DNA of 64,000 nt, taken from positions 62,001-126,000 of the forward strand of contig NZ_CP089301.1 of the NCBI RefSeq assembly GCF_021227995.1, given 5' to 3'. A program made the position numbers and the translations under genes. Positions 1-8,065 of this stretch are shown here, one piece after another; position 1 is the first letter of the stretch, and every line of letters begins with the position of its first letter. This DNA comes from Novosphingobium kaempferiae (GTDB lineage: Bacteria; Pseudomonadota; Alphaproteobacteria; Sphingomonadales; Sphingomonadaceae). The notes under the pieces are model-generated. The model saw only the letters and a program-made list of their open reading frames with translations. It did no database searches and had not been told where the DNA came from.

Positions 1-646
1 CCTGCGCCGCGCCTTCGACCGCGCCGACGCCGATCGGCACCAGCCGCTGGCGGCCCATGCGCGCGCAGGCAGGCATCAGGAAATGCGCGAATTTCCATGC
101 TCCGAGCGCAATCGTCAGCTCATATTCGGGCAGGCCCTCGTTGAGCAGCATTCCGGAATCGGACTGCACCCCGCTCGGCAGGTCCACCGCCACGCGGCGC
201 GGGTGCGCCGCCGCCAGCCGGTCCAGCAGAGCCGCGTGCTCCACCGAAAGCGGGCGCTTCAGGCCGGTGCCGAAGAGGCAGTCCACCAGCACTTCGCCCT
301 GCACCTGCGCATCGGGGCCGAGCACCTCACCGCCGAACAGCGCGCGCGCCTTGCGGCAGGCATCGGTCGCGGGCTCGCTCGCCGCCACGACCACGGCATG
401 GCCGCCCCGCTCGCGAAGAGCCTCGGCGATGACATAGCCATCGCCGCCGTTGTTGCCGGGGCCGCAGAGCACCGTCACCCGATGCCGTCCGGCCATGCGC
501 CAGACCCATTCCGCCGCCCCGCGCCCGGCTACCTGCATCAGCGTATCGACGCTGGATCCTGCCGCGATCAGCGCCTCCTCGGCCTCGCGCATCTGGCGGG
601 CGGTCAGGATCTGGTCAGGCGCCGGGAGCAGGTCACTGTGCGGCAT
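1..646 (-). CDS. nnrE: Bifunctional NAD(P)H-hydrate repair enzyme, N-terminal part (truncated by window edge)
   Basis: The reading frame opens at ATG 646 and runs off the left edge, so only 215 residues are seen. Residues 62-71 read GPGNNGGDGY, the signature of the YjeF N-terminal domain (NAD(P)HX epimerase), which interconverts R and S forms of damaged, hydrated NAD(P)H. In most bacteria this domain is fused to an ADP-dependent dehydratase (NnrD); that half would lie outside the window, so bifunctionality is inferred. The start overlaps the end of the upstream lipoprotein gene by 14 bases, suggesting co-transcription and coupled translation. Cytoplasmic. The family call is secure; only the fusion is unproven. 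Confidence 0.93.
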   Translation of the reverse strand, partial: MPHSDLLPAPDQILTARQMREAEEALIAAGSSVDTLMQVAGRGAAEWVWRMAGRHRVTVLCGPGNNGGDGYVIAEALRERGGHAVVVAASEPATDACRKARALFGGEVLGPDAQVQGEVLVDCLFGTGLKRPLSVEHAALLDRLAAAHPRRVAVDLPSGVQSDSGMLLNEGLPEYELTIALGAWKFAHFLMPACARMGRQRLVPIGVGAVEGAAQ

Positions 647-998
647 CGGGCTTCACCGTCGCGGGAAAGAGATAGCGGTCGGCGCCCACGGTAACGTCGA
701 GGCGCTGGTCCACAAGCCGGATCTGCGCGCCCGGTGGCCCGGACAGGCCCTTGCCGTCGTCGGTCACACGGAAGCTGCGGAACGCGCCATCCGGGTGATG
801 GACGACGAGGGTGAGGCCGCCGTCCTTCTCGATCCGCTCCACCGAGCAGGCGGGCTTCAGCTCCGCCGAGCCGCCCACCGCGCAGTCGATGTGCTCCAGC
901 CCCACCGCGACCGGCGGCGGTTCCTCGTTACCGGAGCAGGCGGCGAGCAGGAGCGCGCAGGCAAGCGGCGCGAGCGGGGTGCGGAAATGGTCTGCCAT
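633..998 (-). CDS. Small putative lipoprotein
   Basis: This encodes 121 residues. The N-terminus has a basic start, a hydrophobic stretch and a lipobox (LLAAC, Cys at about residue 21), so the mature protein is probably lipid-anchored in the envelope. The rest is soluble with no family I recognise; it carries several Asp/Gly turns and two Cys (CAVGG and KPACS) that could form a disulfide. It precedes nnrE with a 14-base overlap and is probably in the same transcript. A hypothetical envelope protein is all that can be supported. Confidence 0.75.
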   Translation of the reverse strand: MADHFRTPLAPLACALLLAACSGNEEPPPVAVGLEHIDCAVGGSAELKPACSVERIEKDGGLTLVVHHPDGAFRSFRVTDDGKGLSGPPGAQIRLVDQRLDVTVGADRYLFPATVKPDAAQ

Positions 999-1051
999 CC
1001 CCGCAAGTTAGGCAGCGCGGGCGGGATAGGGAACCGTCTGAGGGAAAACAC

Positions 1052-1129
1052 TTCGTCATTGCGAGCGGAGCGAAGCAATCCACGGTCGCGCAAGGCGCTG
1101 GATTGCTTCGCTTCGCTCGCAATGACGAA
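1052..1129. repeat. Dispersed inverted repeat, family A, copy 1
   Basis: Two arms, each starting TTCGTCATTGCGAGCG and continuing AGCGAAGCAATCCA, face each other around a short variable centre (cggtcgcgcaaggcgc), giving a potential 30-bp stem. The same arms recur at 28146, 32147 and 59922, and as a half copy at 25089. All copies lie between genes. No transposase is present; a non-autonomous palindromic element is the best description. Confidence 0.9.
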
Positions 1130-1168
1130 AGAAGAATGCCGCAAACACGCGCCTAAAGACCGCCAGCG

Positions 1169-1189
1169 GTCCCGGGTCGAGCCCGGGAC
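1169..1189. terminator. GC-rich hairpin just downstream of ilvD
   Basis: The arms GTCCCGGG and CCCGGGAC form a perfect stem over a short loop, 12 bases beyond the ilvD stop on its transcript. There is no clear T-run, so it may act as a 3' end stabiliser or weak terminator rather than a classic intrinsic terminator. A related hairpin (GGTCCCGG..CCGGGACC) follows purB. Confidence 0.4.
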
Positions 1190-1200
1190 GACGGCCGGTC

Positions 1201-3057
1201 TTACCCCCGCTTGAGCTGGGTCACGTCGCGGATCGCACCGCGCGCGGCGCTGGTGGTCATCGCGGCGTAGGCCTGCAGCGCGGCCGAGACCTTGCGCGGG
1301 CGCGGATGCACCGGGGACCAGGCGTCGGCCCCGCGCGCTTCCTGCTGCGAGCGGCGGTGCGCCATGACCTCGTCCGAGATCATCAGGTTGATGGTGCGGC
1401 CGGGGATGTCGATCTCGATGGTATCGCCGTTCTCGACGAGGCCGATCTCGCCGCCTTCCGCCGCCTCGGGCGAGGCGTGGCCGATGGAGAGGCCCGAGGT
1501 GCCGCCCGAGAAGCGCCCGTCGGTCAGCAGCGCGCAGGCTTTGCCCAGACCCTTCGACTTGAGGTAGCTGGTGGGGTAGAGCATTTCCTGCATGCCCGGC
1601 CCGCCGCGCGGCCCTTCGTAGCGGATGACCACGACGTCGCCCGCGCCGACCTGCCCGCCAAGGATGCCCGCGACCGCCGCGTCCTGCGATTCGTAAACGC
1701 GCGCGGTGCCGGTGAACTTGAGGATGGAGTCGTCCACGCCCGCCGTCTTCACGATGCAGCCGTCACGCGCGATGTTGCCGTAGAGCACGGCGAGGCCGCC
1801 GTCCTGGCTGAACGCATGCTCCTTGGAGCGGATGACGCCGTTCTCGCGGTCGAGGTCGAGGCTTTCCCAGCGGCGCGACTGGCTGAACGCGGTCTGCGTG
1901 GGCACGCCGCCCGGCGCGGCCTTGAAGAATTCCTGCACCGACGGCTCGTTGGTGCGGCTGATGTCCCAGCGGTTGAGCGCGTCGCCCAGCGTGCGGCTGT
2001 GGACGGTCGGCAGGTCGGTGTGCAGCAGCCCTGCCCGCTCAAGCTGGCCGAGGATCGCCATGATGCCGCCCGCGCGGTGGACGTCCTCCATGTGGACGTC
2101 GTTCTTCGCGGGAGCGACCTTCGACAGACACGGCACCTGACGGCTCAGGCGGTCGATGTCGGCCATGGTGAAGTCCACGCCCGCCTCTGCGGCGGCGGCC
2201 AGCAGGTGCAGCACGGTATTGGTCGAGCCGCCCATCGCGATGTCGAGGCTCATGGCGTTCTCGAATGCCTTGAAGCTGGCGACGTTGCGCGGCAGCACGC
2301 TCTCGTCCTCCTGCTCGTAGTAGCGCTGGCACAGGTCCACGGCGAGGCGACCGGCTTCGCGGAACAGGCGCTCGCGGTCCGAGTGCGTCGCCAGCGTCGA
2401 GCCGTTGCCGGGCAGCGAGAGACCCAGCGCTTCGGTCAGGCAGTTCATCGAGTTGGCGGTGAACATGCCCGAGCACGAACCGCAGGTCGGGCAGGCCGAA
2501 CGCTCGATCGCCTTCACTTCCTCGTCGGTGTAGCTCTCGTCCGCGGCGGCGACCATCGCATCGACGAGGTCGAGCGCCTGCTCCTTGCCGCGCAGCACGA
2601 CCTTGCCCGCTTCCATCGGCCCGCCCGAAACGAAGACCACCGGGATGTTGATGCGCATCGCGGCCATCAGCATCCCGGGCGTGATCTTGTCGCAGTTGGA
2701 GATGCAGACCATGGCGTCGGCGCAGTGGGCGTTGACCATGTACTCCACGCTGTCGGCGATCAGGTCGCGGCTGGGCAGCGAATAGAGCATGCCGTCGTGG
2801 CCCATGGCGATGCCGTCATCGACCGCGATGGTGTTGAATTCCTTGGCGACGCCGCCCGCCGCCTCGATCTCGCGCGCGACGAGCTGGCCGAGATCCTTGA
2901 GGTGGACGTGGCCGGGCACGAACTGCGTGAATGAGTTCACCACCGCGATGATGGGCTTGCCGAAGTCCCCGTCCTTCATGCCCGTCGCGCGCCAGAGCCC
3001 CCGCGCGCCCGCCATGTTGCGGCCGTGAGTCGAGGTGCGGGAACGAAGGGCGGGCAT
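1201..3057 (-). CDS. ilvD: Dihydroxy-acid dehydratase
   Basis: This 618-residue enzyme dehydrates 2,3-dihydroxy-isovalerate and 2,3-dihydroxy-methylvalerate to the 2-oxo acids of valine and isoleucine synthesis. The sequence closely follows E. coli IlvD from [11 protein letters not shown] at the N-terminus to the C-terminal [10 protein letters not shown]. Iron-sulfur ligand candidates are Cys122 (in [11 protein letters not shown]) and Cys195 (in CPTCGSC). I place the start at ATG 3057 because [15 protein letters not shown] aligns with the usual family start and a GGAG sits 8 bases upstream; an in-frame ATG at 3081 would add 8 residues. It is the third gene in a minus-strand run with the amidohydrolase and the DUF805 protein. 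No leader peptide or attenuator was seen. Confidence 0.97.
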   Translation of the reverse strand: MPALRSRTSTHGRNMAGARGLWRATGMKDGDFGKPIIAVVNSFTQFVPGHVHLKDLGQLVAREIEAAGGVAKEFNTIAVDDGIAMGHDGMLYSLPSRDLIADSVEYMVNAHCADAMVCISNCDKITPGMLMAAMRINIPVVFVSGGPMEAGKVVLRGKEQALDLVDAMVAAADESYTDEEVKAIERSACPTCGSCSGMFTANSMNCLTEALGLSLPGNGSTLATHSDRERLFREAGRLAVDLCQRYYEQEDESVLPRNVASFKAFENAMSLDIAMGGSTNTVLHLLAAAAEAGVDFTMADIDRLSRQVPCLSKVAPAKNDVHMEDVHRAGGIMAILGQLERAGLLHTDLPTVHSRTLGDALNRWDISRTNEPSVQEFFKAAPGGVPTQTAFSQSRRWESLDLDRENGVIRSKEHAFSQDGGLAVLYGNIARDGCIVKTAGVDDSILKFTGTARVYESQDAAVAGILGGQVGAGDVVVIRYEGPRGGPGMQEMLYPTSYLKSKGLGKACALLTDGRFSGGTSGLSIGHASPEAAEGGEIGLVENGDTIEIDIPGRTINLMISDEVMAHRRSQQEARGADAWSPVHPRPRKVSAALQAYAAMTTSAARGAIRDVTQLKRG

Positions 3058-3164
3058 TGCAGGAACTCCGAGTAGGGTCATGGGCGCGCGGACCTTCGCG
3101 CGATATGAAGCCGCCCCTACACGGTGATTGATTTCAATTCAACGCCAGTTTCAGAAATTTTATT

Positions 3165-3728
3165 TCACGCTGTCGCCGGAAGCACGCCGCGGGCCTGACG
3201 CTTCGTCGGTTGGGCCAACAGCAGGACGAGCACGAGCAGGCTGAGATTGTACGCGAGGCTGTTCAGGAACATCATGCCAAAGAGGGTCAGATCCGGCTTG
3301 GTCGCGGCGAACAGGCTCGGCATGAAGATCATGCCGAGCACCAGAAACGGCAGCGGCATGAGGCCCCACGCCCCGCTCCGCCCGCTATCGCGCAGACGAC
3401 GGGCGACGGCGGCGCCGAGTAGAACGATCATCAGCGTGGCAGCGAGGCCCAGCCCGATCATCGGCAGCGTGAGGTCCGGCATCAGTTCCGGATGATGCCC
3501 GTGTACCTGCATTTCATAGTGCCCCGGACCGGAGCTGACAGTGACCTGATCGGAATGTTCCTGCGCGAAACGCTGCATCTTCCCGAACGAGCCGAGGAGC
3601 GCCGGAATCATGGTCGCGATGAACGGCAGGATGGCGATGGCGAAGACGATGCCTGCCCACGGCCAGAACTGCGCGCGTGTCTCGGTGCCGGAGAACCGTC
3701 GAAGGCTCCGCAGATGCATGGCTATCAT
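3165..3728 (-). CDS. DUF805 family membrane protein
   Basis: This encodes 187 residues with about four hydrophobic helices. The N-terminal R-x-x-R-F-S-G-T-x-T-R-A-Q-F-W pattern and the later VARRLRDSGRSGAWGL segment match DUF805, where an RRL-x-D-x-G-x-SG motif precedes a membrane helix. The loop between helices 1 and 2 is unusually long and polar (about residues 45-80, His-rich with GHYEMQVHGHHPE). The function of the family is not established. It starts 5 bases after the amidohydrolase stop and is probably co-transcribed with it. A second ATG four codons in is an equally plausible start. Confidence 0.8.
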   Translation of the reverse strand: MIAMHLRSLRRFSGTETRAQFWPWAGIVFAIAILPFIATMIPALLGSFGKMQRFAQEHSDQVTVSSGPGHYEMQVHGHHPELMPDLTLPMIGLGLAATLMIVLLGAAVARRLRDSGRSGAWGLMPLPFLVLGMIFMPSLFAATKPDLTLFGMMFLNSLAYNLSLLVLVLLLAQPTKRQARGVLPATA

Positions 3729-3733
3729 AAGGG

Positions 3734-4486
3734 TCAGCCCAGCCTTTCAACCACCGCAGTGCAAAGCCGCGTCATGACGTCGGCCCACTCGACCTGACCC
3801 GCTTCCTCGGCGATGAGATCCTGCCGGATCTCGATGCTGATGTAGGGGATGCCGTTGGGTTCGGCGTGGCGGTTCATCGAGGCGTTGAGCAGCTTGCCCG
3901 AGTACGGCTCCTGATCGCCGACGACGAGGCCCTGCCCTTCCAGCCACGGCAGCGCGAGGCGCGCGGCGCGTTCGTCCTGGTTGTAGAGCACGCCGACATG
4001 CCACGGGCGCGGGCGGTCGCAGGTGGCTAGGCCCGGCGTGAAGCTGTGCAGCGACAGCATGAGCGCGGGGCGATGTTCGCGCAGCAGCGCGGTCAGACCG
4101 TCGTGGTAGGGCTGGAAGAACCGTTCGACGCGGGCCTGCTTCTCCGCGTCGGTGAGCACGTTGCCGGGGATCGGGTAGCCGTCGCTCACTTCGGGCATCA
4201 TGCCGGGTGCGCCGAGGTTGCGGTTGTAGTCGCAGACGAGGCGGCTGACGTTGCCGAGCCATGCCGCGGTGCCCGGCGCGATCATGCGCTCGGCGATCGC
4301 GGCGACGCCGATGTCGATGGCGATATGCTCGTCGAGCAGCGCATCCTCGATGCCGAGGTCGATGTCGGCGGGCACGCGGTTCGAGGCATGGTCGGCGACG
4401 ACCAGCAGCCCGCCTGCCTGCGGTGCGCCCAGCAGTCGCTTCACGTCCTCGTCGAGATCCACTTGCGCCAAACCTGCCTCCGTCAA
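3734..4486 (-). CDS. N-formylglutamate amidohydrolase
   Basis: This 250-residue protein belongs to the FGase family, Zn enzymes hydrolysing N-formyl-L-glutamate, the last step of one histidine-degradation route. Visible family features are VADHASNRVP near residue 30, the DxGV segment near residue 58, the CDYNRN motif, LSLHSFTPG near the middle and the C-terminal SIEIRQDL. No other hut gene is nearby, so involvement in histidine use is unproven; paralogues in alphaproteobacteria often sit in unrelated contexts, as here between ispE and a DUF805 gene. Cytoplasmic. Confidence 0.88.
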   Translation of the reverse strand: MTEAGLAQVDLDEDVKRLLGAPQAGGLLVVADHASNRVPADIDLGIEDALLDEHIAIDIGVAAIAERMIAPGTAAWLGNVSRLVCDYNRNLGAPGMMPEVSDGYPIPGNVLTDAEKQARVERFFQPYHDGLTALLREHRPALMLSLHSFTPGLATCDRPRPWHVGVLYNQDERAARLALPWLEGQGLVVGDQEPYSGKLLNASMNRHAEPNGIPYISIEIRQDLIAEEAGQVEWADVMTRLCTAVVERLG

Positions 4487-4516
4487 TCCGGCCTCGCGGT
4501 GATACCGTGGTGCAGC

Positions 4517-5350
4517 TTAACGCAACCTGCCCGCCATTTGCCACCAGTCAGGACGCTCGCGCGCCAGCTTTTCCGCCGCAAGGTGCAATTGCGCCTCACT
4601 TTCATAGAGCGCGAAGCACGTCGCGCCCGATCCGGACATGCGGGCGAGGAACGGGTCCGTGGTCCGCAGCGCGGCAAGCACATCGGCCACGGTGGGGCAG
4701 ATCGCGATGGCCGGAGCCTCAAGGTCGTTGCGGCCTTCGAGGGCGATCCGGCGCACGGAGCCGGTCGGCCCGAAGCCCGGCATCGCGCCACGGTCGATCC
4801 CATCCCAGGCCTTGAACACCGGCCCGGTCGGCACCGCCTCGCGCGGGTTGACCAGCAGGACCGGGGTGCCGGTGAGGTCGCTCTCGACGGGTTCGAGGTC
4901 GGTGCCGGTGCCGGTGCCGATGCAGGTGGTGGAGAGGACGCAGGCGGGCACGTCCGCGCCCAGCCTGGCGGCGCGCGCCCGCCAGTCGTCGGGCAGGCCG
5001 TGGGCGCGTTCGACCATGCGGAACACCGCCCCCGCATCCGCCGAACCACCGCCGAGGCCGGCTGCCACGGGGAGGCGCTTTTCGAGGTCCACCGCCCAGC
5101 CGGGTCCATGCGGCAGGGCCGACAGCGCCTTGGCGACAATATTGCCGAAGGGGTCTTCGATCTTTCCGGCGAACTCGCCGTGGGTGGTCAGGTGATCCGT
5201 ATCGGCAGGCGCGGCGGTGAGACGATCGCCGTCGTCCACGAAGGCGAACAGGGTCTCAAGCTCGTGATACCCGTCCTCACGACGGCGGCGGACGTGGAGC
5301 GCGAGGTTGATCTTGGCGTGGGCGGTTTCGGTCAGCATCGCCGCACCCAT
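4517..5350 (-). CDS. ispE: 4-diphosphocytidyl-2-C-methyl-D-erythritol kinase
   Basis: This GHMP-superfamily kinase phosphorylates CDP-ME in the MEP route to isoprenoids. The N-terminal AHAKINLALHV and the ATP-binding PVAAGLGGGSADAGA (about residues 94-108) are diagnostic, and the C-terminal RMSGSGATCFAL is the third GHMP motif. The open frame extends upstream through the family B repeat, but conservation begins only at MLTETAHAK. I annotate ATG 5350 (277 aa); ATG 5338 is four codons further in and equally likely. Neither has a strong ribosome-binding site. The gene stops 30 bases before the amidohydrolase start. Confidence 0.95.
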   Translation of the reverse strand: MGAAMLTETAHAKINLALHVRRRREDGYHELETLFAFVDDGDRLTAAPADTDHLTTHGEFAGKIEDPFGNIVAKALSALPHGPGWAVDLEKRLPVAAGLGGGSADAGAVFRMVERAHGLPDDWRARAARLGADVPACVLSTTCIGTGTGTDLEPVESDLTGTPVLLVNPREAVPTGPVFKAWDGIDRGAMPGFGPTGSVRRIALEGRNDLEAPAIAICPTVADVLAALRTTDPFLARMSGSGATCFALYESEAQLHLAAEKLARERPDWWQMAGRLR

Positions 5351-5377
5351 GGCGCGGTGCAATAAACGAGGCAATCC

Positions 5378-5511
5378 CATTCCTCCCCGAGCTTGTCTCG
5401 GGGAGGTGGCAGCGACGCAGTCGCTGACGGAGGGGGGAATGGATGAACTCTCCCCCTCCACCACCGCTTCGCGGCGGTCCCCCTCCCCGAGCAAGCTCGG
5501 GGAGGAATGGG
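5378..5511. repeat. Dispersed composite inverted repeat, family B, copy 1
   Basis: The outer arms (ATTCCTCCCCGAGCTTG and CAAGCTCGGGGAGGAAT) enclose two inner modules: a hairpin ending GGTGGCAGCGACGCAGTCGC and a CCACCGCTTCGCGGCGGT hairpin. Near-identical units occur at 60021-60153 and 63194-63323. It sits between ispE and the ETF-QO stop codon and could fold into a long branched RNA if transcribed. No coding content. Confidence 0.9.
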
Positions 5512-5513
5512 GG

Positions 5514-7163
5514 TCACATGTTCGGGTAGTTCGGGCCGCCGCCGCCTTCGGGCGTGACCCATTCGATGTTCTGCGTGGGATCCTTGATGTCGCAGGTCTT
5601 GCAGTGGACGCAGTTCTGCGCGTTGATCTGCAGCTTGGGACCGGAACCGTCGGGATCGACGAACTCGTAGACGCCCGCCGGGCAGTACCGCGCCTCCGGA
5701 CCCGCATAGACCGGCAGGTTCACCGCAGTCGGGATCGAGGGATCCTTCAGCTTGAGGTGGACCGGCTGGTCCTCCTCATGGTTGGTGAAGGAGTAGGAGA
5801 CGCTCGTCAGGCGATCGAAGCTGATGACGCCGTCCGGCTTGGGATAGGCGATCGGCTTGTAGAGGTCCGCCCGCTGCGTCTCGCTCGCATCGGTGTGATG
5901 CTTCATCGGCTTGGCGAGGCCGAAGCCGAACAGCGTGCGCAGCCACATGTCGGCACCGGCAAGGATGGTGCCCAGTTCGCCGCCCCACTTCGCCACCATC
6001 GGCTCGGCGTTCTGGACGAGCTTCAGTTCCTTGGCGATCCAGCTTTCGCGCACGGCAGTGTCGTATTCGGACAGCGTGTCCTGCTCACGACCCGCCTTGA
6101 TGGCGGCAGCGATGGATTCGGCGGCGAGCATGCCGCTCTTCATCGCGGTGTGGGTGCCCTTGATGCGCGGCACGTTGACGAAGCCCGCCGAGCAGCCCGC
6201 CAGCACGCCGCCGGGGAACGCCAGCTGCGGCACCGACTGCCAGCCGCCCTCGTTGATCGCGCGCGCGCCGTAGGCCACGCGCTTGCCGCCTTCGAGGATG
6301 GCGCGGATTTCCGGGTGCTGCTTCCAGCGCTGGAATTCCTCGAACGGGTAGATGTACGGGTTCTTGTAATCGAGCGCCGTCACGAAGCCCAGCGCCACCT
6401 GGTTGTTCGCCTGATGGTAGAGGAAGCCGCCGCCCCAGGCGTCGTTCTCGCTCATCGGCCAGCCCTGCGTGTGGATCACGCGGCCGGGGACGTGCTTGTC
6501 CGCCGGGATGTCCCACAGTTCCTTGATGCCGATGCCGTAGATCTGCGGCTGGCTGTTCGCCTCGAGGTCGTACTTCGCCTTGAGCCGCTTGGTCAGGTGG
6601 CCGCGCGCGCCTTCGCAGAACACGGTGTACTTGCCGAGCAGGTTCATGCCCGGCTGGAAGTCGCCCTTGGGGTTGCCCTCGCGGTCGACGCCCATGTCGC
6701 CGGTCTGCACGCCGATCACGGCGCCCGCGTCGTCATAGAGGATCTCTGCCGCCGGGAAGCCGGGGAAGATTTCGATCTCCAGCGCGTCGGCCTGCTCGGC
6801 CAGCCAGCGGCACAGGTTGCCCAGCGATCCGGTGTAGTTGCCCTTGTTCGACATGAAGGGCGGCTGGATGATGTGCGGAAGGGAGAACTTGCCCTTCTTG
6901 GTCAGGTGCCAGTGCCAGTTGTCGGTGACGGGCGTTTCCGCCAGCGGGCAGCCGTCCTCGCGCCAGGTCGGCAGCAGTTCGTCGAGCGCCTTGGGGTCGA
7001 TCGTCGCGCCCGAAAGGATGTGCGCGCCGATCTCCGAGCCCTTCTCCAGCACGCAGACCTGAAGCTCAGGGTCGACCTGCTTGAGCCGGATCGCCGTCGC
7101 CAGGCCCGCAGGGCCACCACCGACGACAACGACGTCGTAAGGCATCTCTTCGCGTTCGATCAT
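5514..7163 (-). CDS. Electron transfer flavoprotein-ubiquinone oxidoreductase
   Basis: This 549-residue membrane-associated flavoprotein passes electrons from reduced ETF to ubiquinone, linking fatty-acid and amino-acid oxidation to respiration. The N-terminal FAD dinucleotide-binding motif VVGGGPAGLA lies at about residues 12-21. The C-terminus carries the [4Fe-4S] ligands Cys494 (CPAGVYEF) and Cys518, Cys521 and Cys524 (NCVHCKTCDIKDP). Length and both ends fit the family well. No ETF alpha/beta genes are nearby, which is common. It begins 94 bases from the divergent glycosylase-like gene, so a promoter probably lies in 7164-7256. Confidence 0.97.
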   Translation of the reverse strand: MIEREEMPYDVVVVGGGPAGLATAIRLKQVDPELQVCVLEKGSEIGAHILSGATIDPKALDELLPTWREDGCPLAETPVTDNWHWHLTKKGKFSLPHIIQPPFMSNKGNYTGSLGNLCRWLAEQADALEIEIFPGFPAAEILYDDAGAVIGVQTGDMGVDREGNPKGDFQPGMNLLGKYTVFCEGARGHLTKRLKAKYDLEANSQPQIYGIGIKELWDIPADKHVPGRVIHTQGWPMSENDAWGGGFLYHQANNQVALGFVTALDYKNPYIYPFEEFQRWKQHPEIRAILEGGKRVAYGARAINEGGWQSVPQLAFPGGVLAGCSAGFVNVPRIKGTHTAMKSGMLAAESIAAAIKAGREQDTLSEYDTAVRESWIAKELKLVQNAEPMVAKWGGELGTILAGADMWLRTLFGFGLAKPMKHHTDASETQRADLYKPIAYPKPDGVISFDRLTSVSYSFTNHEEDQPVHLKLKDPSIPTAVNLPVYAGPEARYCPAGVYEFVDPDGSGPKLQINAQNCVHCKTCDIKDPTQNIEWVTPEGGGGPNYPNM

Positions 7164-7256
7164 GGGAGCCCCGTAAGAATTCTTTTTGTGATTAGTCGTG
7201 CGATTAAATTCACGAATGCCTTGATTGCTCCCGCGCGGCAGGTCAAGACCCGCGCG

Positions 7257-8006
7257 ATGGATCAGCGGCCAAATCCTGAATTTCTGGACGATATCACAGG
7301 TGCGCTCGACTGGTGGCGGGACGCCGGGGTCGATTGCGACTTTCTCGACGAGCCGGTGGAGTGGCTCGCGCCACCCGAACCCGAGCGCGGCGCGCCGATG
7401 GAACGCCGCCGCCCGGAGCCAAAACCCGACCCGGACGCCGCGCCGCTCCCGGCGAAGCTCGATCCCGCTTCATTGCCCGCCGATCTCGCGGCGTTCGCGC
7501 CGTGGTGGCTGGCGGAGCCGCTGCTCTGCGAAGGCGGTCCCGCTGCGCGCGTCGCGCCGCAGGGCAAGGCGGGCGCGGAACTCATGATCGTGGTGGAGGA
7601 ACCGGAGGCCGAGGACGGCGAAATACTGCTGTCAGGAATCCATGGCAGTCTGCTTGACGCCATGCTGTCCGCCTTCGGCACCAGCCGCGAGGACGTTTAC
7701 CTTGCCAGCGCCCTGCCGAGGCACACGCCGGGCGTGAACTGGGCTGCCATGGGCGAGCGCGGAATCGGGCAGGTTCTGGCGCATCACGTGCGTCTGGTGG
7801 GCCCGAAGCGGCTCCTGATCCTTGGTGGAAACGTCCTACCGCTAATCGGCCACGAATCGCCGCATCGTCCTGCCATGTTAAGAACTTTCGATCATGAAGG
7901 TGGCTCGATACCCCTGCTCGCCGCCTGGGCGCTGCCTGCCTTGCTCGCGCAACCGCGAGCCAAGCCGGTGCTCTGGAAAGCCTGGCTGGACTGGACGACG
8001 GCCTAA
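7257..8006 (+). CDS. Uracil-DNA-glycosylase-like protein with degenerate active-site motifs
   Basis: This encodes 249 residues. The middle (EDGEILLSGIHGSLLDAML, then SREDVYLASALPRHTPG) lines up with the family 4 glycosylase block GEAPG-x-x-ED..G-x-LLD..L, then N/S-x-x-KCRPP. The usual catalytic GEAPG is replaced by VVEEPEAED, the four Fe-S cysteines are absent, and the C-terminal HPS motif is not seen. The first 100 residues are proline- and acid-rich. I infer a glycosylase fold that may have lost uracil excision. I chose ATG 7257 because conservation starts there; the open frame extends far upstream but is antisense to ETF-QO. Confidence 0.7.
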   Translation: MDQRPNPEFLDDITGALDWWRDAGVDCDFLDEPVEWLAPPEPERGAPMERRRPEPKPDPDAAPLPAKLDPASLPADLAAFAPWWLAEPLLCEGGPAARVAPQGKAGAELMIVVEEPEAEDGEILLSGIHGSLLDAMLSAFGTSREDVYLASALPRHTPGVNWAAMGERGIGQVLAHHVRLVGPKRLLILGGNVLPLIGHESPHRPAMLRTFDHEGGSIPLLAAWALPALLAQPRAKPVLWKAWLDWTTA

Positions 8007-8065
8007 AGGCCGCGTCCTCCGGCCGGAACAAGGCGGGGGACGCACAGGATTGCGGGGACCAAGAC

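Noticed and set aside
1306..2934. 542-codon plus-strand frame opposite ilvD (and similar long frames opposite aspS, ydbH, uvrD and others)
   Set aside because: These are antisense shadows of highly biased GC-rich genes; the opposite strand encodes clear conserved enzymes.
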